From assembly GCF_050613145.1 (NCBI RefSeq), contig NZ_CP192507.1:992001-1056000 (forward strand): 64,000 nt of DNA. The letters are read 5' to 3'. Within the stretch, counting starts at the first letter, position 1; each line of letters starts with the position of its first letter. This document shows positions 43,671-51,800 of the stretch, one piece after another. The position numbers and the translations under genes were made by a program. Source of the stretch: Lysinibacillus_B sp050613145. GTDB lineage: Bacteria; Bacillota; Bacilli; Bacillales_A; Planococcaceae. The notes below the pieces were generated by a model. The model made no database searches. It had not been told where the DNA came from and saw only the letters and a list, made by a program, of their open reading frames with translations.

Positions 43671-44578
43671 GCCGTATCAATATTTCGTTACCAGGATTAG
43701 AACTAAAGAACCCGATTATGCCAGCGTCAGGCTGTTTTGGCTTCGGTCGTGAATATGCACAACTGTATGATTTATCAAAGCTAGGTGCAATTATGATTAA
43801 AGCGACGACAGTAGAAACACGTAGCGGGAATCCAACGCCACGTGTAGCAGAAACTTCAGCGGGTATGTTAAATGCGATTGGGCTTCAAAACCCAGGAATC
43901 GAAAAAGTAATGGCAGAAGAACTTTCTTTCTTAGAGGGGTATGATGTGCCAATTATCGCAAACGTTGCGGGTACTGAAGTGGCAGACTATGTAGAAGTAG
44001 CGGAGCGTATTTCGAAAGCACCGAACGTTCATGCGTTAGAATTAAATATTTCATGCCCGAACGTTAAATGTGGGGGCATTCAATTCGGTACAGATCCAGC
44101 GACTGCGCGTGAATTAGTAGAGGCGGTTAAAGCTGTATCTAGTGTGCCAGTATATGTAAAACTTTCGCCGAACGTAACAAATATTGTGGATATCGCAAAA
44201 GCGGTAGAAGCAGGTGGTGCAGATGGTATTACGATGATTAATACACTTATTGGTATGCGTCTACACGAAAAAACAGGAAAACCAGTTATTGCAAACGGTA
44301 CGGGCGGTTTATCAGGTCCAGCTGTTAAACCAGTAGCGATTCGCATGGTTTATGAAGTATATAAAAATGTAAATATTCCGATTATTGGGATGGGCGGTGT
44401 AATGAACGCACAAGACGTAGTGGACTTTATGTCAGCAGGTGCTTCAGCTGTCGCGGTTGGTACGGCAAACTTTGTGGATCATTTCGTATGCCCAACTATT
44501 ATTGATGCGCTACCAGCAAAGTTAGATGAGCTAGGTGTTGAGCATATTACAGAACTTATTGGAAGGAGTCACCGTTAA
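43667..44578 (+). CDS. pyrD: Dihydroorotate dehydrogenase, catalytic subunit (class 1B)
   Basis: FMN enzyme oxidising dihydroorotate to orotate. From ATG 43667 it is 303 residues. The class 1 active-site Cys lies in LNISCPNVKCGG; GLQNPGIE, INTLIGM and IIGMGGVMNAQDVVDFMSAGASAVAVGTANF (FMN phosphate site) are conserved. AAAGGAG lies 8 bases before this ATG, within the end of pyrK; the longer upstream frame is not homologous. It forms a heterotetramer with PyrK. Confidence 0.96.
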   Translation: MSRINISLPGLELKNPIMPASGCFGFGREYAQLYDLSKLGAIMIKATTVETRSGNPTPRVAETSAGMLNAIGLQNPGIEKVMAEELSFLEGYDVPIIANVAGTEVADYVEVAERISKAPNVHALELNISCPNVKCGGIQFGTDPATARELVEAVKAVSSVPVYVKLSPNVTNIVDIAKAVEAGGADGITMINTLIGMRLHEKTGKPVIANGTGGLSGPAVKPVAIRMVYEVYKNVNIPIIGMGGVMNAQDVVDFMSAGASAVAVGTANFVDHFVCPTIIDALPAKLDELGVEHITELIGRSHR

Positions 44579-44579
44579 C

Positions 44580-45287
44580 ATGAACAATAAACCGATTATT
44601 GCACTAGACTTTCCAGGAGAGAAAGAAGTGTTTCAATTTTTAAGCCAGTTTGAAGAGCAACTTTTTGTAAAAGTGGGAATGGAGTTATATATGCAGGAAG
44701 GGCCAGATATCGTGCGCAAAATTAAAGAACAAGGCCATGACATTTTCCTAGATTTAAAACTTCATGACATTCCAAATACGGTAAAGTCTGCAATGAAAGG
44801 TTTAGCACGATTAGGTGTGGACTTAGTTAATGTTCATGCAGCAGGTGGCAAAAATATGATGGAAGGTGCACTTGAAGGCTTAGAGGCAGGTACGCCTGTC
44901 GGGAAAAAGCGTGCAGCTATAATCGCAGTAACACAATTAACATCAACGACAGAAGAACAAATGCGCAATGAACAACGCATTGATCTGCCATTGATTGATG
45001 CTGTGCTACATTATGCACAGCTCACAAAATCGGCGGGCTTAAATGGGGTTGTTTGTTCCGTACATGAAGCACGTGCCATCGCAGAGGTATGCGGCGAGGA
45101 CTTCCTTCGCGTAACGCCGGGTATTCGTATGGCGGGCGGGGAAACACATGACCAAAAACGAATTGCAACACCAGACGGGGCACGTGAAGACGGTTCTTCA
45201 TTAATCGTAGTAGGACGTGCCATTACAGGCGCAGCTAATCCAGTAGCTGCATACAAAGAAGTTTGTGAATTATGGGAGGCAAAATAA
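44580..45287 (+). CDS. pyrF: Orotidine 5'-phosphate decarboxylase
   Basis: Final step to UMP. From ATG 44580 (235 residues) it has the catalytic DLKLHDIPNT (Asp-x-Lys-x-x-Asp), KVGMELYM, and the phosphate-binding TPGIR and VVGRAITGA motifs. GGAAGGAG lies about 11 bases upstream, inside the end of pyrD. pyrE begins 3 bases after the stop. Confidence 0.96.
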   Translation: MNNKPIIALDFPGEKEVFQFLSQFEEQLFVKVGMELYMQEGPDIVRKIKEQGHDIFLDLKLHDIPNTVKSAMKGLARLGVDLVNVHAAGGKNMMEGALEGLEAGTPVGKKRAAIIAVTQLTSTTEEQMRNEQRIDLPLIDAVLHYAQLTKSAGLNGVVCSVHEARAIAEVCGEDFLRVTPGIRMAGGETHDQKRIATPDGAREDGSSLIVVGRAITGAANPVAAYKEVCELWEAK

Positions 45288-45289
45288 TT

Positions 45290-45925
45290 ATGACATTACA
45301 AAACGAAATCGCACACGCTATGCTAAAAGTTGGGGCAGTAGAATTAAACCCAACAGATTTATTTACTTGGGCTTCAGGTATTAAATCACCAATTTATTGT
45401 GACACACGTTTAACGATTTCAGATCCTGTTATTCGTAAACAGCTAGCAAATGGATTAGCGCAAAATATTAAAGAATTTTTCCCTGAAACAGAAGTAGTAG
45501 CAGGCACTGCAACAGCAGGTATCCCGCACGCTGCTTGGGTATCTGATATTTTAGAGTTACCAATGGTATACGTACGCTCAAAAGCAAAAGAGCACGGCCG
45601 TGGCAACCAGATCGAAGGCAAGTACGCACCAGGTCAAAAAGTAGTCGTAGTAGAAGATATCGTATCAACAGGCGGCTCTTCCATTACAGCAGTTGAAGCA
45701 TTACGCGCAGCAGGCTGTGAAGTAGTAGGCGTCGTATGTGTGTATACATACAACTTACCAAAAGCAGAAAAAGCATTCGACGAAATCGGCGTGAAATATG
45801 TATCATTAACAAACTTCGACTACTTAGTAGAAGCAGCAAACGAATCAGGCGCAATTCAAGCAGATCAAATCCCATTCTTGAAGGAGTGGCACGCGGACCT
45901 TAAAGCAGGGAATTTACAGAAATAA
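45290..45925 (+). CDS. pyrE: Orotate phosphoribosyltransferase
   Basis: Converts orotate and PRPP to OMP. The 211-residue protein has the PRPP loop VVVVEDIVSTGGSSI (about 118-132), TWASGIKSPIYCDTRL, and GTATAGIPHAAWVSD. ATG 45290 follows GGGAGG by 10 bases. It is the last gene of the operon. The 3' end of the gene (45901-45923) is repeated 137 bases downstream. Confidence 0.96.
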   Translation: MTLQNEIAHAMLKVGAVELNPTDLFTWASGIKSPIYCDTRLTISDPVIRKQLANGLAQNIKEFFPETEVVAGTATAGIPHAAWVSDILELPMVYVRSKAKEHGRGNQIEGKYAPGQKVVVVEDIVSTGGSSITAVEALRAAGCEVVGVVCVYTYNLPKAEKAFDEIGVKYVSLTNFDYLVEAANESGAIQADQIPFLKEWHADLKAGNLQK

Positions 45926-45975
45926 TTGGATTTATTTTAAAGTGAATGGAATGCTAATTATATAGGTGGAGCTGT

Positions 45976-45998
45976 GGCGAAAGCGAAGCGACAGCCAC
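45976..45998 (+). repeat. Copy of the GCGAAAGCG-GCGACAG dispersed repeat
   Basis: TGGCGAAAGCGAAGCGACAG resembles the copies at 21660 and 21739. TGTGGC / GCCACA arms enclose it. Confidence 0.5.
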
Positions 45999-46002
45999 AC
46001 TA

Positions 46003-46036
46003 GCAAAACTTAAAGCTGGAGAGCTTTAAGTTTTGC
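46003..46036. repeat. Perfect 15-bp inverted repeat
   Basis: GCAAAACTTAAAGCT, four bases, AGCTTTAAGTTTTGC. The structure is strong but no T-run follows on the plus strand. Confidence 0.75.
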
Positions 46037-46037
46037 A

Positions 46038-46060
46038 TAAAGCAGAGAATTTACAAAAAA
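46038..46060 (+). repeat. Duplicate of the pyrE 3' end
   Basis: TAAAGCAG-GAATTTACA-AAA in this segment matches 45901-45923 (the last codons of pyrE) at about 20 of 23 positions. It directly precedes the terminator. Confidence 0.7.
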
Positions 46061-46105
46061 CACCAACGTATGCTATTTTTAGCGTGCATTGGTGTTTTTA
46101 TATTT
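46058..46105. terminator. Bidirectional terminator between pyrE and ilvE
   Basis: AACACCAACGTATGCT pairs with AGCGTGCATTGGTGTT over 16 positions (G-T pairs included) around a short AT loop. A-run before and T-run after allow termination from both strands: pyr operon on plus, ilvE on minus. Confidence 0.88.
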
Positions 46106-46111
46106 AACTCA

Positions 46112-47173
46112 TTATAGTTTAACAATCCAGCCAAAAGGATCTTCTAGCTTACCAGTCTGTATACCTGTTAATGTATCATACAATAATTGTGAGAGTCCCC
46201 CGATTTCACCGTTGTTAAGGACAAACTTTTCGTCTAAATATTTTAACTCGCCAATTGGTGAAATAACGGCAGCTGTACCTGTTCCGAATGCTTCTTCTAA
46301 TTGCCCATTTTTATGTGCTTCTATAATTTCATCGATAGAAATGCGGCGTTCTTCAACTGGAATTTGTTTATAGTGTAAAATGTTGATGATCGAATCGCGC
46401 GTAATACCAGCTAAAATACTGCCGTTTAAAGCAGGAGTGATTACAGTCCCGTTAATTTTGAAGAAAATATTCATGCTCCCTACTTCTTCTACGAATCTAT
46501 GCTCTTTGCCATCTAACCATAATGTTTGATCATAGCCGTCTTCATTTGCAAGTTCTTGCCCTTTTAAGCTACTTGCATAGTTACCGCCTGTTTTTGCTTC
46601 TCCAGTACCACCAGCGACAGCGCGTACATATTGCTGTTCCACTAAAATTTTGACAGGGTTTATACCATTCGCATAATATGAGCCTACTGGTGATAGGATA
46701 ATCATAAATTGATATGTTTGAGATGGGGCTACACTTAAATAAGAATCTGTCGCAATTACGAATGGACGAATGTATAACGACGTACCTGGCGTATTTGGAA
46801 TCCATTCACGCTCAATTGTCAGCAACTGTTTTAATGCTTCTAATGCCAGATCTTCATCTACAGATGGAATACATAGTCGCTCGCTCGATAAATTTAATCG
46901 TTTAAAGTTGTTTTGTGGGCGGAATAATAGCACTTCATTTGTTTCTGTAACATAAGCTTTTAACCCTTCAAATACAGTTTGCCCGTAGTGGAATACTTTA
47001 CTAGAAGGGTCTAACGTGATTGGTTGATAAGGAACGATACGTGGATCATGCCAGCCCTTACCTTCTGTATAATCTAAAATAAACATATGGTCTGTGAAAA
47101 ATTTACCAAATCCAAGGGCGGATGTAGCTGGTTTTTCCTTTTTATTTTGCGTTAATTCAATTTTTATTTTCAT
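46112..47173 (-). CDS. ilvE: Branched-chain amino acid aminotransferase
   Basis: PLP class IV aminotransferase interconverting Leu/Ile/Val and their keto acids. The 353-residue protein has the PLP-binding Lys194 in AKTGGNYASSL, FHYGQTVFEGLKAY, and the family signature EVGSMNIFF...TPALNGSILAGITRDSII. GGGGGACAT precedes the ATG (47171-47173 on the minus strand). The gene faces the pyr operon and shares its terminator. Length and sequence type match the B. subtilis IlvE/IlvK group. Confidence 0.95.
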   Translation of the reverse strand: MKIKIELTQNKKEKPATSALGFGKFFTDHMFILDYTEGKGWHDPRIVPYQPITLDPSSKVFHYGQTVFEGLKAYVTETNEVLLFRPQNNFKRLNLSSERLCIPSVDEDLALEALKQLLTIEREWIPNTPGTSLYIRPFVIATDSYLSVAPSQTYQFMIILSPVGSYYANGINPVKILVEQQYVRAVAGGTGEAKTGGNYASSLKGQELANEDGYDQTLWLDGKEHRFVEEVGSMNIFFKINGTVITPALNGSILAGITRDSIINILHYKQIPVEERRISIDEIIEAHKNGQLEEAFGTGTAAVISPIGELKYLDEKFVLNNGEIGGLSQLLYDTLTGIQTGKLEDPFGWIVKL

Positions 47174-47223
47174 TATAAATGTCCCCCATTAATACAAAAA
47201 ATAACATCTGGATTTTTCTATTA

Positions 47224-47251
47224 AGTATAGCTTATTTTCTCCGATTTTCAA
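47224..47251 (-). promoter_or_regulatory. SigmaA-type promoter of ilvE
   Basis: On the minus strand TTGAAA (47251-47246), 16 bases, TATACT (47229-47224), about 50 bases upstream of the ilvE ATG. Confidence 0.65.
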
Positions 47252-47371
47252 TCTAATTTGAATATTTGAACGAATTATCAGATTATTAAAGTAGATAGTT
47301 ACTAACTTGTTCATTAGAACGTTTCTTGTATCAATCATCCTAAAACTTCCGACATTTGTAGCTGTCCTATC

Positions 47372-47399
47372 GTAACCTCCGTACTTTGCTACAGCCTAC
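47372..47399 (+). repeat. Dispersed 28-bp repeat, second copy
   Basis: It matches 21220-21247 at 24 of 28 positions, with the shared words CCTCCG, CTTTGC and ACAGCCTAC. A TGTAGC / GCTACA inverted pair (47357-47393) overlaps it. Confidence 0.65.
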
Positions 47400-47435
47400 T
47401 GTAAATAGAGGGCAAATATTTTCTCCCTCCTAATT

Positions 47436-47572
47436 AAAATCGATTATTTTGATGCCTGGATTGTGTCACATAGCGAAAACGATATACAACTTAATTTTAA
47501 ATAAGTGTCAAATGAGGTCTATTTACCTAAATGGCACTTATCCTCAATTAAGTTGTATCTCAAAATCGATTA
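47436..47572. repeat. Palindromic element flanked by 11-bp direct repeats
   Basis: AAAATCGATTA at 47436-47446 and 47562-47572 flanks an inverted repeat: ATACAACTTAATT (47484-47496) with AATTAAGTTGTAT (47546-47558), and inside it ATAAGTG (47501-47507) with CACTTAT (47535-47541). Size and structure recall a small non-coding mobile element, or a strong transcript hairpin. Confidence 0.55.
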
Positions 47573-47756
47573 CTGGTGGATTTGTGCGTTTTTTTAGTGC
47601 GTGTATGATTTTCTTATTAAAAAATCGCACGCTACCGTTTGTTTTGATCAAAATAGCGAGATATTTAATTTTTTTATAAATGATTACATCGTAAAGACAT
47701 GTACCAAACATTTTGGGTAACGATGTATTTTTAGAAAAAAGCTCCATTCTTTTCAT
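47544..47756 (-). CDS. Possible small hypothetical protein
   Basis: A 70-residue frame from ATG 47756 on the minus strand, preceded 6 bases upstream by a strong GGAGGGAG. The product is basic (many Lys, e.g. MKRMELFSKN at the start and FFNKKIIHALKKRT near the end) with a short hydrophobic stretch (YLAILI). The same frame stays open upstream to 47951, but no binding site supports the longer form. Its 3' end runs into the palindromic element. No family is recognised; a chance frame is possible. Confidence 0.3.
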   Translation of the reverse strand: MKRMELFSKNTSLPKMFGTCLYDVIIYKKIKYLAILIKTNGSVRFFNKKIIHALKKRTNPPVIDFEIQLN

Positions 47757-48026
47757 TTTTTTCTCCCTCCACGGAAGCTCCTTTTTTAGTGAATTTCTAT
47801 CATTTTTATCACAGTCGCTATTTGTAGAGCACTTGTTTTGAATGAAAACGTTGTCGTATCCTAGCAAAAAGTCACTGCATCTGGTCAAAATAACCGAGCA
47901 TGAGCCAAAGTCAACAAAATCTTTATTTTTGCACCAAAAATGCAAGCGCATGAGACGATTTGCGTTAACTTTTGAAGGTAATCGTTATGTTAGAAAATTA
48001 AAATGAACTCATATACAAGCATAAAT

Positions 48027-48065
48027 TAAGAAAAGTTCCGTCTAAAAAACTTTGAGACGGAACCT
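48027..48065 (-). terminator. Rho-independent terminator after rqcH
   Basis: Minus-strand hairpin GTTCCGTCT / AGACGGAAC (48063-48055 with 48043-48035), followed on that strand by TTTTCTTAATTT. Confidence 0.85.
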
Positions 48066-48077
48066 TCGTATGCGTTG

Positions 48078-49757
48078 TTACTTGTTTTTCAATTGTAAAA
48101 TCAGGTTTTCATCCGGTGTGACAAACAATGTTTTTTGTTCGAAGTAAATCACGAATCCAGGCTTAGATCCATTTGGCTTTTTCACTTGGCGGATGTCAGT
48201 GTAATCTACTGGCACGGAGGATGATTCACGTGCTTTACTGAAATACGCACTTAACATCGCTGCTTCATGCAATGTCGTTTCGTCAGGTGTATCACAATGA
48301 ATGACCACGTGTGAGCCTGGGATATCTTTTGTATGCAGCCAAATATCTGTTTTCTTTGCTAATTTAAATGTTAAATAATCGTTTTGCTTATTGTTTTTAC
48401 CGACGGAAATCGCAATACCTGTAGAAGACATAAATTTCTCAGGTGCTGGCTTTGTCGGTTTTTTCTTTTTCTTTGAAGCACGCAAGCGAAGATAACCTTG
48501 CTCTGCTAACTCCTCACGAATTTCTTCAATATCAGCAGGGGCGGCTTGCTGTACTTGCTGGGCGAGCATATCAAAATATGAAATATCATCCTCTGTTTTT
48601 TGCTTCTGCTCTTTGATCATAATGAGCGCATTTTTCGCCTTGTTGTATTTTGTGTAATAGCTTTGTGCATTCTCAATCGGCGTTTTTCGTGGGCTTACAG
48701 GGATGGTTACTTTTTCGCCTGTGTAGTAATTATCGACTGTCACATGCTCTACGCCTTTTTCAAATTGATAAAGGTTTGCCATTAATAGTTCGCCGTATAA
48801 TTGAAACTCATGCAGTTTGCTTGCACGTTCGTAATCTTTATCTAGCTTTTTGAGCTTTAACTTTAATTTATCTAGTTCGTTTGTCAGCCAACGCTCTAAA
48901 TCACCGGCCTGTTGTTTTACTCGGTCGCGTTCAGCACGAGCGAAGAAAACACGGTCGAGTAATGTACTTAAGTTTGGATAAGTTGTTTCTTTTCCAGTTA
49001 AATGGGTTAGAATTGTTGGTGAAAAATACGCTTTTCCTTCTACTTCCTTATAGGTCGGGTGCTTTGCAACGTAAACTTCTTCCATAAATGTACGAATCGT
49101 CTCCACTAAATCACCTTGTTGGATGCGGTGTAATAATTCATTCGCATGCAGCGGGGAGAAGCCGATAAAGCGATTCATAATATCCTTTGCTGTTACAGCG
49201 TTGGCAAAAAAGGTGCGCAGTTCATCGTCTGTTACTTCGTTCATATGCTGTTTGTTTTGTGGGGGCGGCGCGATATATTGTTGCCCGGGTAAAACAGTAC
49301 GATAGCTATTCATCGAAGGAGAGAGATGCTTTAAACTATCGATAATTTTATCGTTCTCCGTATCCACTAAAATGAGGTTACTATGACGTCCCATCACTTC
49401 GATAATGAGTTTGCGATAAATGGTATCACCAATTTCATTTTTACTTTCAATGCCGAGTGTAAGGACACGCTCTCCGCTCATATGCTGCAGCGCTGTAATA
49501 AAACCGCCTTCTAAATGTTTACGTAAAAGCATGCAAAACATGGGTGGCTCTGCTGGATTTTCGACGGTTTGTTCCGTGAGGTGGACACGTGCATAGGAAG
49601 GATGAATGGAAATTAATAATTTATGATTTCCACCTTTTGCACGAATATGTAATATGACTTCGAGTGCATTCGGCTGATGAATTTTTGTAATACGTCCTGA
49701 TAAAAGCTGCGATAATTCTTTAGTCATCGCGCTTGTAAATAATCCGTCAAATGCCAT
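48078..49757 (-). CDS. rqcH: Ribosome quality control protein RqcH (NFACT/FbpA family)
   Basis: Binds stalled 50S subunits carrying peptidyl-tRNA and recruits tRNA-Ala for C-terminal alanine tailing. The 559-residue protein has the NFACT-N domain from the start (MAFDGLFTSAMTKELSQLLS), helical and coiled-coil regions (about 275-420) and a C-terminal NFACT-R domain (about 440-550: STGIAISVGKNNKQNDYLTFKLA, IWLHTKDIPGSHVVI). Older annotations call it fibronectin-binding protein. AGAGGAATGAACA precedes the ATG. In B. subtilis this gene (yloA) has the same neighbours on the yloC side. Confidence 0.94.
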   Translation of the reverse strand: MAFDGLFTSAMTKELSQLLSGRITKIHQPNALEVILHIRAKGGNHKLLISIHPSYARVHLTEQTVENPAEPPMFCMLLRKHLEGGFITALQHMSGERVLTLGIESKNEIGDTIYRKLIIEVMGRHSNLILVDTENDKIIDSLKHLSPSMNSYRTVLPGQQYIAPPPQNKQHMNEVTDDELRTFFANAVTAKDIMNRFIGFSPLHANELLHRIQQGDLVETIRTFMEEVYVAKHPTYKEVEGKAYFSPTILTHLTGKETTYPNLSTLLDRVFFARAERDRVKQQAGDLERWLTNELDKLKLKLKKLDKDYERASKLHEFQLYGELLMANLYQFEKGVEHVTVDNYYTGEKVTIPVSPRKTPIENAQSYYTKYNKAKNALIMIKEQKQKTEDDISYFDMLAQQVQQAAPADIEEIREELAEQGYLRLRASKKKKKPTKPAPEKFMSSTGIAISVGKNNKQNDYLTFKLAKKTDIWLHTKDIPGSHVVIHCDTPDETTLHEAAMLSAYFSKARESSSVPVDYTDIRQVKKPNGSKPGFVIYFEQKTLFVTPDENLILQLKNK

Positions 49758-49828
49758 TGTTCATTCCTCTTTCATTTATAGCTTGTTGCTACATTTTTGT
49801 ATAAGTCATTGCTCATCTACTCTCTCTT

Positions 49829-49837
49829 ATGATAGCA
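49829..49837 (-). promoter_or_regulatory. Extended -10 promoter candidate for rqcH
   Basis: On the minus strand TGCTATCAT, a TGN plus TATCAT element about 70 bases upstream of the rqcH ATG. No clear -35. Confidence 0.35.
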
Positions 49838-49903
49838 TTTTTTCTTGTGTGTGCGGATGTTTACATATTTCTATAAAACAAACATCATAACAGGTCAAAC
49901 ATA

Positions 49904-49912
49904 TGCTATAAT
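49904..49912 (+). promoter_or_regulatory. Extended -10 promoter for the yicC-gmk-rpoZ transcript
   Basis: TGCTATAAT: TGN followed by a perfect TATAAT (49907-49912), 34 bases before the coding start. The -35 is poor. Confidence 0.55.
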
Positions 49913-49945
49913 TATTGCAGTATGCAAAAAAGGATGTGACGAACC

Positions 49946-50821
49946 TTGGTGCGTAGTATGACGGGCTTTGGCAGGGGTGTCACAACGACGAAATCTCATC
50001 AATTGACTGTTGAAGTTCGTGCTGTGAATCATCGTTTTTTAGAAATTAATACAAAGTTTCCGAAAGAGTGGATGGAGTCTGAAGTGTTAGCGAAGAAAGT
50101 GCTATCCCAAGCTTTATCACGCGGAAAGCTAGATGTTATTATTTTTCTAAAGGAGCTCCAAACAGCTGAGCAAAAAATTCAAATTAATTGGCCCCTTTTA
50201 GAGGCATATCGCAAAGCGAAAGAAGAACTTTCGCTCAATATGTTGATGGAAGAAAAATGGACGATGCAAGAAATTGCTATGCTCGATCAAGTGCTCGTTG
50301 TACAGGAAGAAGAACTTGTACAAGAGGAAGTGCTGACAGCTGTAGAACAGGCATTACAGCAAGCAATCACGCAATTAATACAGATGCGTGAAAGAGAGGG
50401 CGCGGAGTTAAAAGCAGTGATGTTACAATATAAGGAACAATTGCAAGCGCAAGTTCAATGTATTCGTACAACATCAGGCGATGCCGTACTGAAGTATCGT
50501 GAGCGATTAAAGCAACGTGTACAAGAATTTACCAGTGGACAACTATTAGAGGACCGCTTATTAACAGAAGTAGCATTATTTGCAGAGCGCGTTGATATTA
50601 GCGAAGAGCTTGACCGTTTGGAAAGCCATTTCCATCAGTTGGAAGAAACACTTGAAGAGGACATTCCAATTGGTCGTAAACTTGACTTTTTAATGCAGGA
50701 AATGCATCGTGAAATTAATACGATTGGTTCGAAAAATCAGTCATCGGAAAGCTCGATAGCGGTCGTGCAAGCGAAAACGATTTTAGAGAAAATGCGCGAG
50801 CAAGTTCAAAATATTGAATAG
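49946..50821 (+). CDS. yloC: YicC/YloC-family endoribonuclease
   Basis: A 291-residue member of the YicC family, of which the E. coli member is an endoribonuclease involved in small-RNA turnover. It opens with the signature VRSMTGFGRG and ends with the DUF1732 region (IPIGRKLDFLMQEMHREINTIGSKNQ), including the conserved EMHREINT motif. The start is TTG 49946 (or GTG 49949) after AAGGATGTGA. gmk follows after 16 bases. B. subtilis has remA between yloC and gmk; it is not here. Confidence 0.92.
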   Translation: MVRSMTGFGRGVTTTKSHQLTVEVRAVNHRFLEINTKFPKEWMESEVLAKKVLSQALSRGKLDVIIFLKELQTAEQKIQINWPLLEAYRKAKEELSLNMLMEEKWTMQEIAMLDQVLVVQEEELVQEEVLTAVEQALQQAITQLIQMREREGAELKAVMLQYKEQLQAQVQCIRTTSGDAVLKYRERLKQRVQEFTSGQLLEDRLLTEVALFAERVDISEELDRLESHFHQLEETLEEDIPIGRKLDFLMQEMHREINTIGSKNQSSESSIAVVQAKTILEKMREQVQNIE

Positions 50822-50837
50822 TTAGAAGGAGTTATAG

Positions 50838-51455
50838 ATGAAGAAACAACGTGGCTTATTAATCGTATTATCAGGCCCATCTGGTGTGGGAAAAGGAACT
50901 GTTCGAAAAGAGCTATTCTCGCAGTCCAATACGAATTATGAATATTCTATTTCAATGACAACACGTAATCCTCGCGAAGGAGAAGTAGATGGTGTAGACT
51001 ATTTCTTTAAGACACGTGAGGAATTTGAAGCATTAATTGAACAAGGTGGTTTACTTGAGCATGCACAGTTTGTCGGTAATTACTACGGTACACCGCTTGC
51101 TTATGTAAATGAAACATTAGATGCAGGGCGCGATGTATTTTTAGAAATCGAAGTACAAGGTGCCAAGCAAATTCGAGAAAAAGCACCAGATGCATTATTC
51201 ATTTTCTTAGCACCGCCGAGTCTTTCGGAGTTAAAATCACGTTTAGTAGGTCGTGGTACGGAGACAGAAGACGTTATTGCAAAACGTATTGCAACAGCGG
51301 AAGAAGAGCTTGAAATGATGAGCCTATACGATTACGTTGTAGAAAACGACGAAGTACACAATGCATGTGATAAAATTAACGCGATTATTAAAGCTGAACA
51401 TTGCCGTCGTGAGCGTGTAGAAAAAATTTATTTATCAATGTTGAAGGGAGAATAA
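50838..51455 (+). CDS. gmk: Guanylate kinase
   Basis: Phosphorylates GMP to GDP. The 205-residue protein has the P-loop GPSGVGKGT at 13-21, the GMP-binding SMTTRNPREGEVDGVDYFF and the lid LVGRGTETED. GAAGGAG precedes ATG 50838. rpoZ follows after 4 bases. Confidence 0.97.
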   Translation: MKKQRGLLIVLSGPSGVGKGTVRKELFSQSNTNYEYSISMTTRNPREGEVDGVDYFFKTREEFEALIEQGGLLEHAQFVGNYYGTPLAYVNETLDAGRDVFLEIEVQGAKQIREKAPDALFIFLAPPSLSELKSRLVGRGTETEDVIAKRIATAEEELEMMSLYDYVVENDEVHNACDKINAIIKAEHCRRERVEKIYLSMLKGE

Positions 51456-51459
51456 ATCA

Positions 51460-51684
51460 ATGTTATATCCATCAGTAGATGCTTTAAAAAATGAAATCGA
51501 TTCAAAATACTCTTTAGTAAGCTTAGCTTCTAAGCGTGCGCGCCAAATGCAAGAGGAAGGTGGCGAGCGCCTTCATAGATACGTTTCTTACAAGCCAGTA
51601 GGAAAAGCGTTAGAAGAAGTAGCGGCCGGTGTACTAGAGAAAGAACAGCAAGATGAATCAACAATTTACGAGGATGAAGTGTAA
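51460..51684 (+). CDS. rpoZ: RNA polymerase omega subunit
   Basis: Small RNA polymerase subunit aiding assembly; 74 residues. The conserved core is SKYSLVSLASKRARQMQ (Mg-side helix contacting beta prime) followed by YVSYKPVGKALEEVAAG. AAGGGAG precedes ATG 51460. It is co-transcribed with gmk; the omega site that forms part of the ppGpp site in some phyla is not conserved in Bacillota. Confidence 0.95.
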   Translation: MLYPSVDALKNEIDSKYSLVSLASKRARQMQEEGGERLHRYVSYKPVGKALEEVAAGVLEKEQQDESTIYEDEV

Positions 51685-51748
51685 GTTTAGCTGATCCATC
51701 CGTACGCTGATCATCTAAGTAGTCCTAATTATATGTAAAGTATTTAGT

Positions 51749-51776
51749 AGCTCCCGGAGAAAACTCTTTGGGAGCT
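51749..51776 (+). other. Hairpin between rpoZ and coaBC
   Basis: AGCTCCC / GGGAGCT perfect inverted repeat with a 14-base loop, lacking a T-run. It may be a processing site or weak attenuator. Confidence 0.45.
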
Positions 51777-51800
51777 TATCATTTGAAGGGGGCAAACTAA

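Larger units (their letters stand above)
47174..48026. other. Long spacer between ilvE and rqcH with repeats
   Basis: About 850 bases, AT-rich, with no gene of recognised family. It holds the ilvE promoter, a dispersed-repeat copy (47372-47399), a palindromic element flanked by direct repeats (47436-47572) and one possible small minus-strand gene (47544-47756). Longer frames on either strand lack binding sites or protein-like composition. Confidence 0.6.

Noticed and set aside
47449..47679. Plus-strand 76-codon frame in the ilvE-rqcH spacer
   Set aside because: It reads through both arms of the palindrome and has no binding site.
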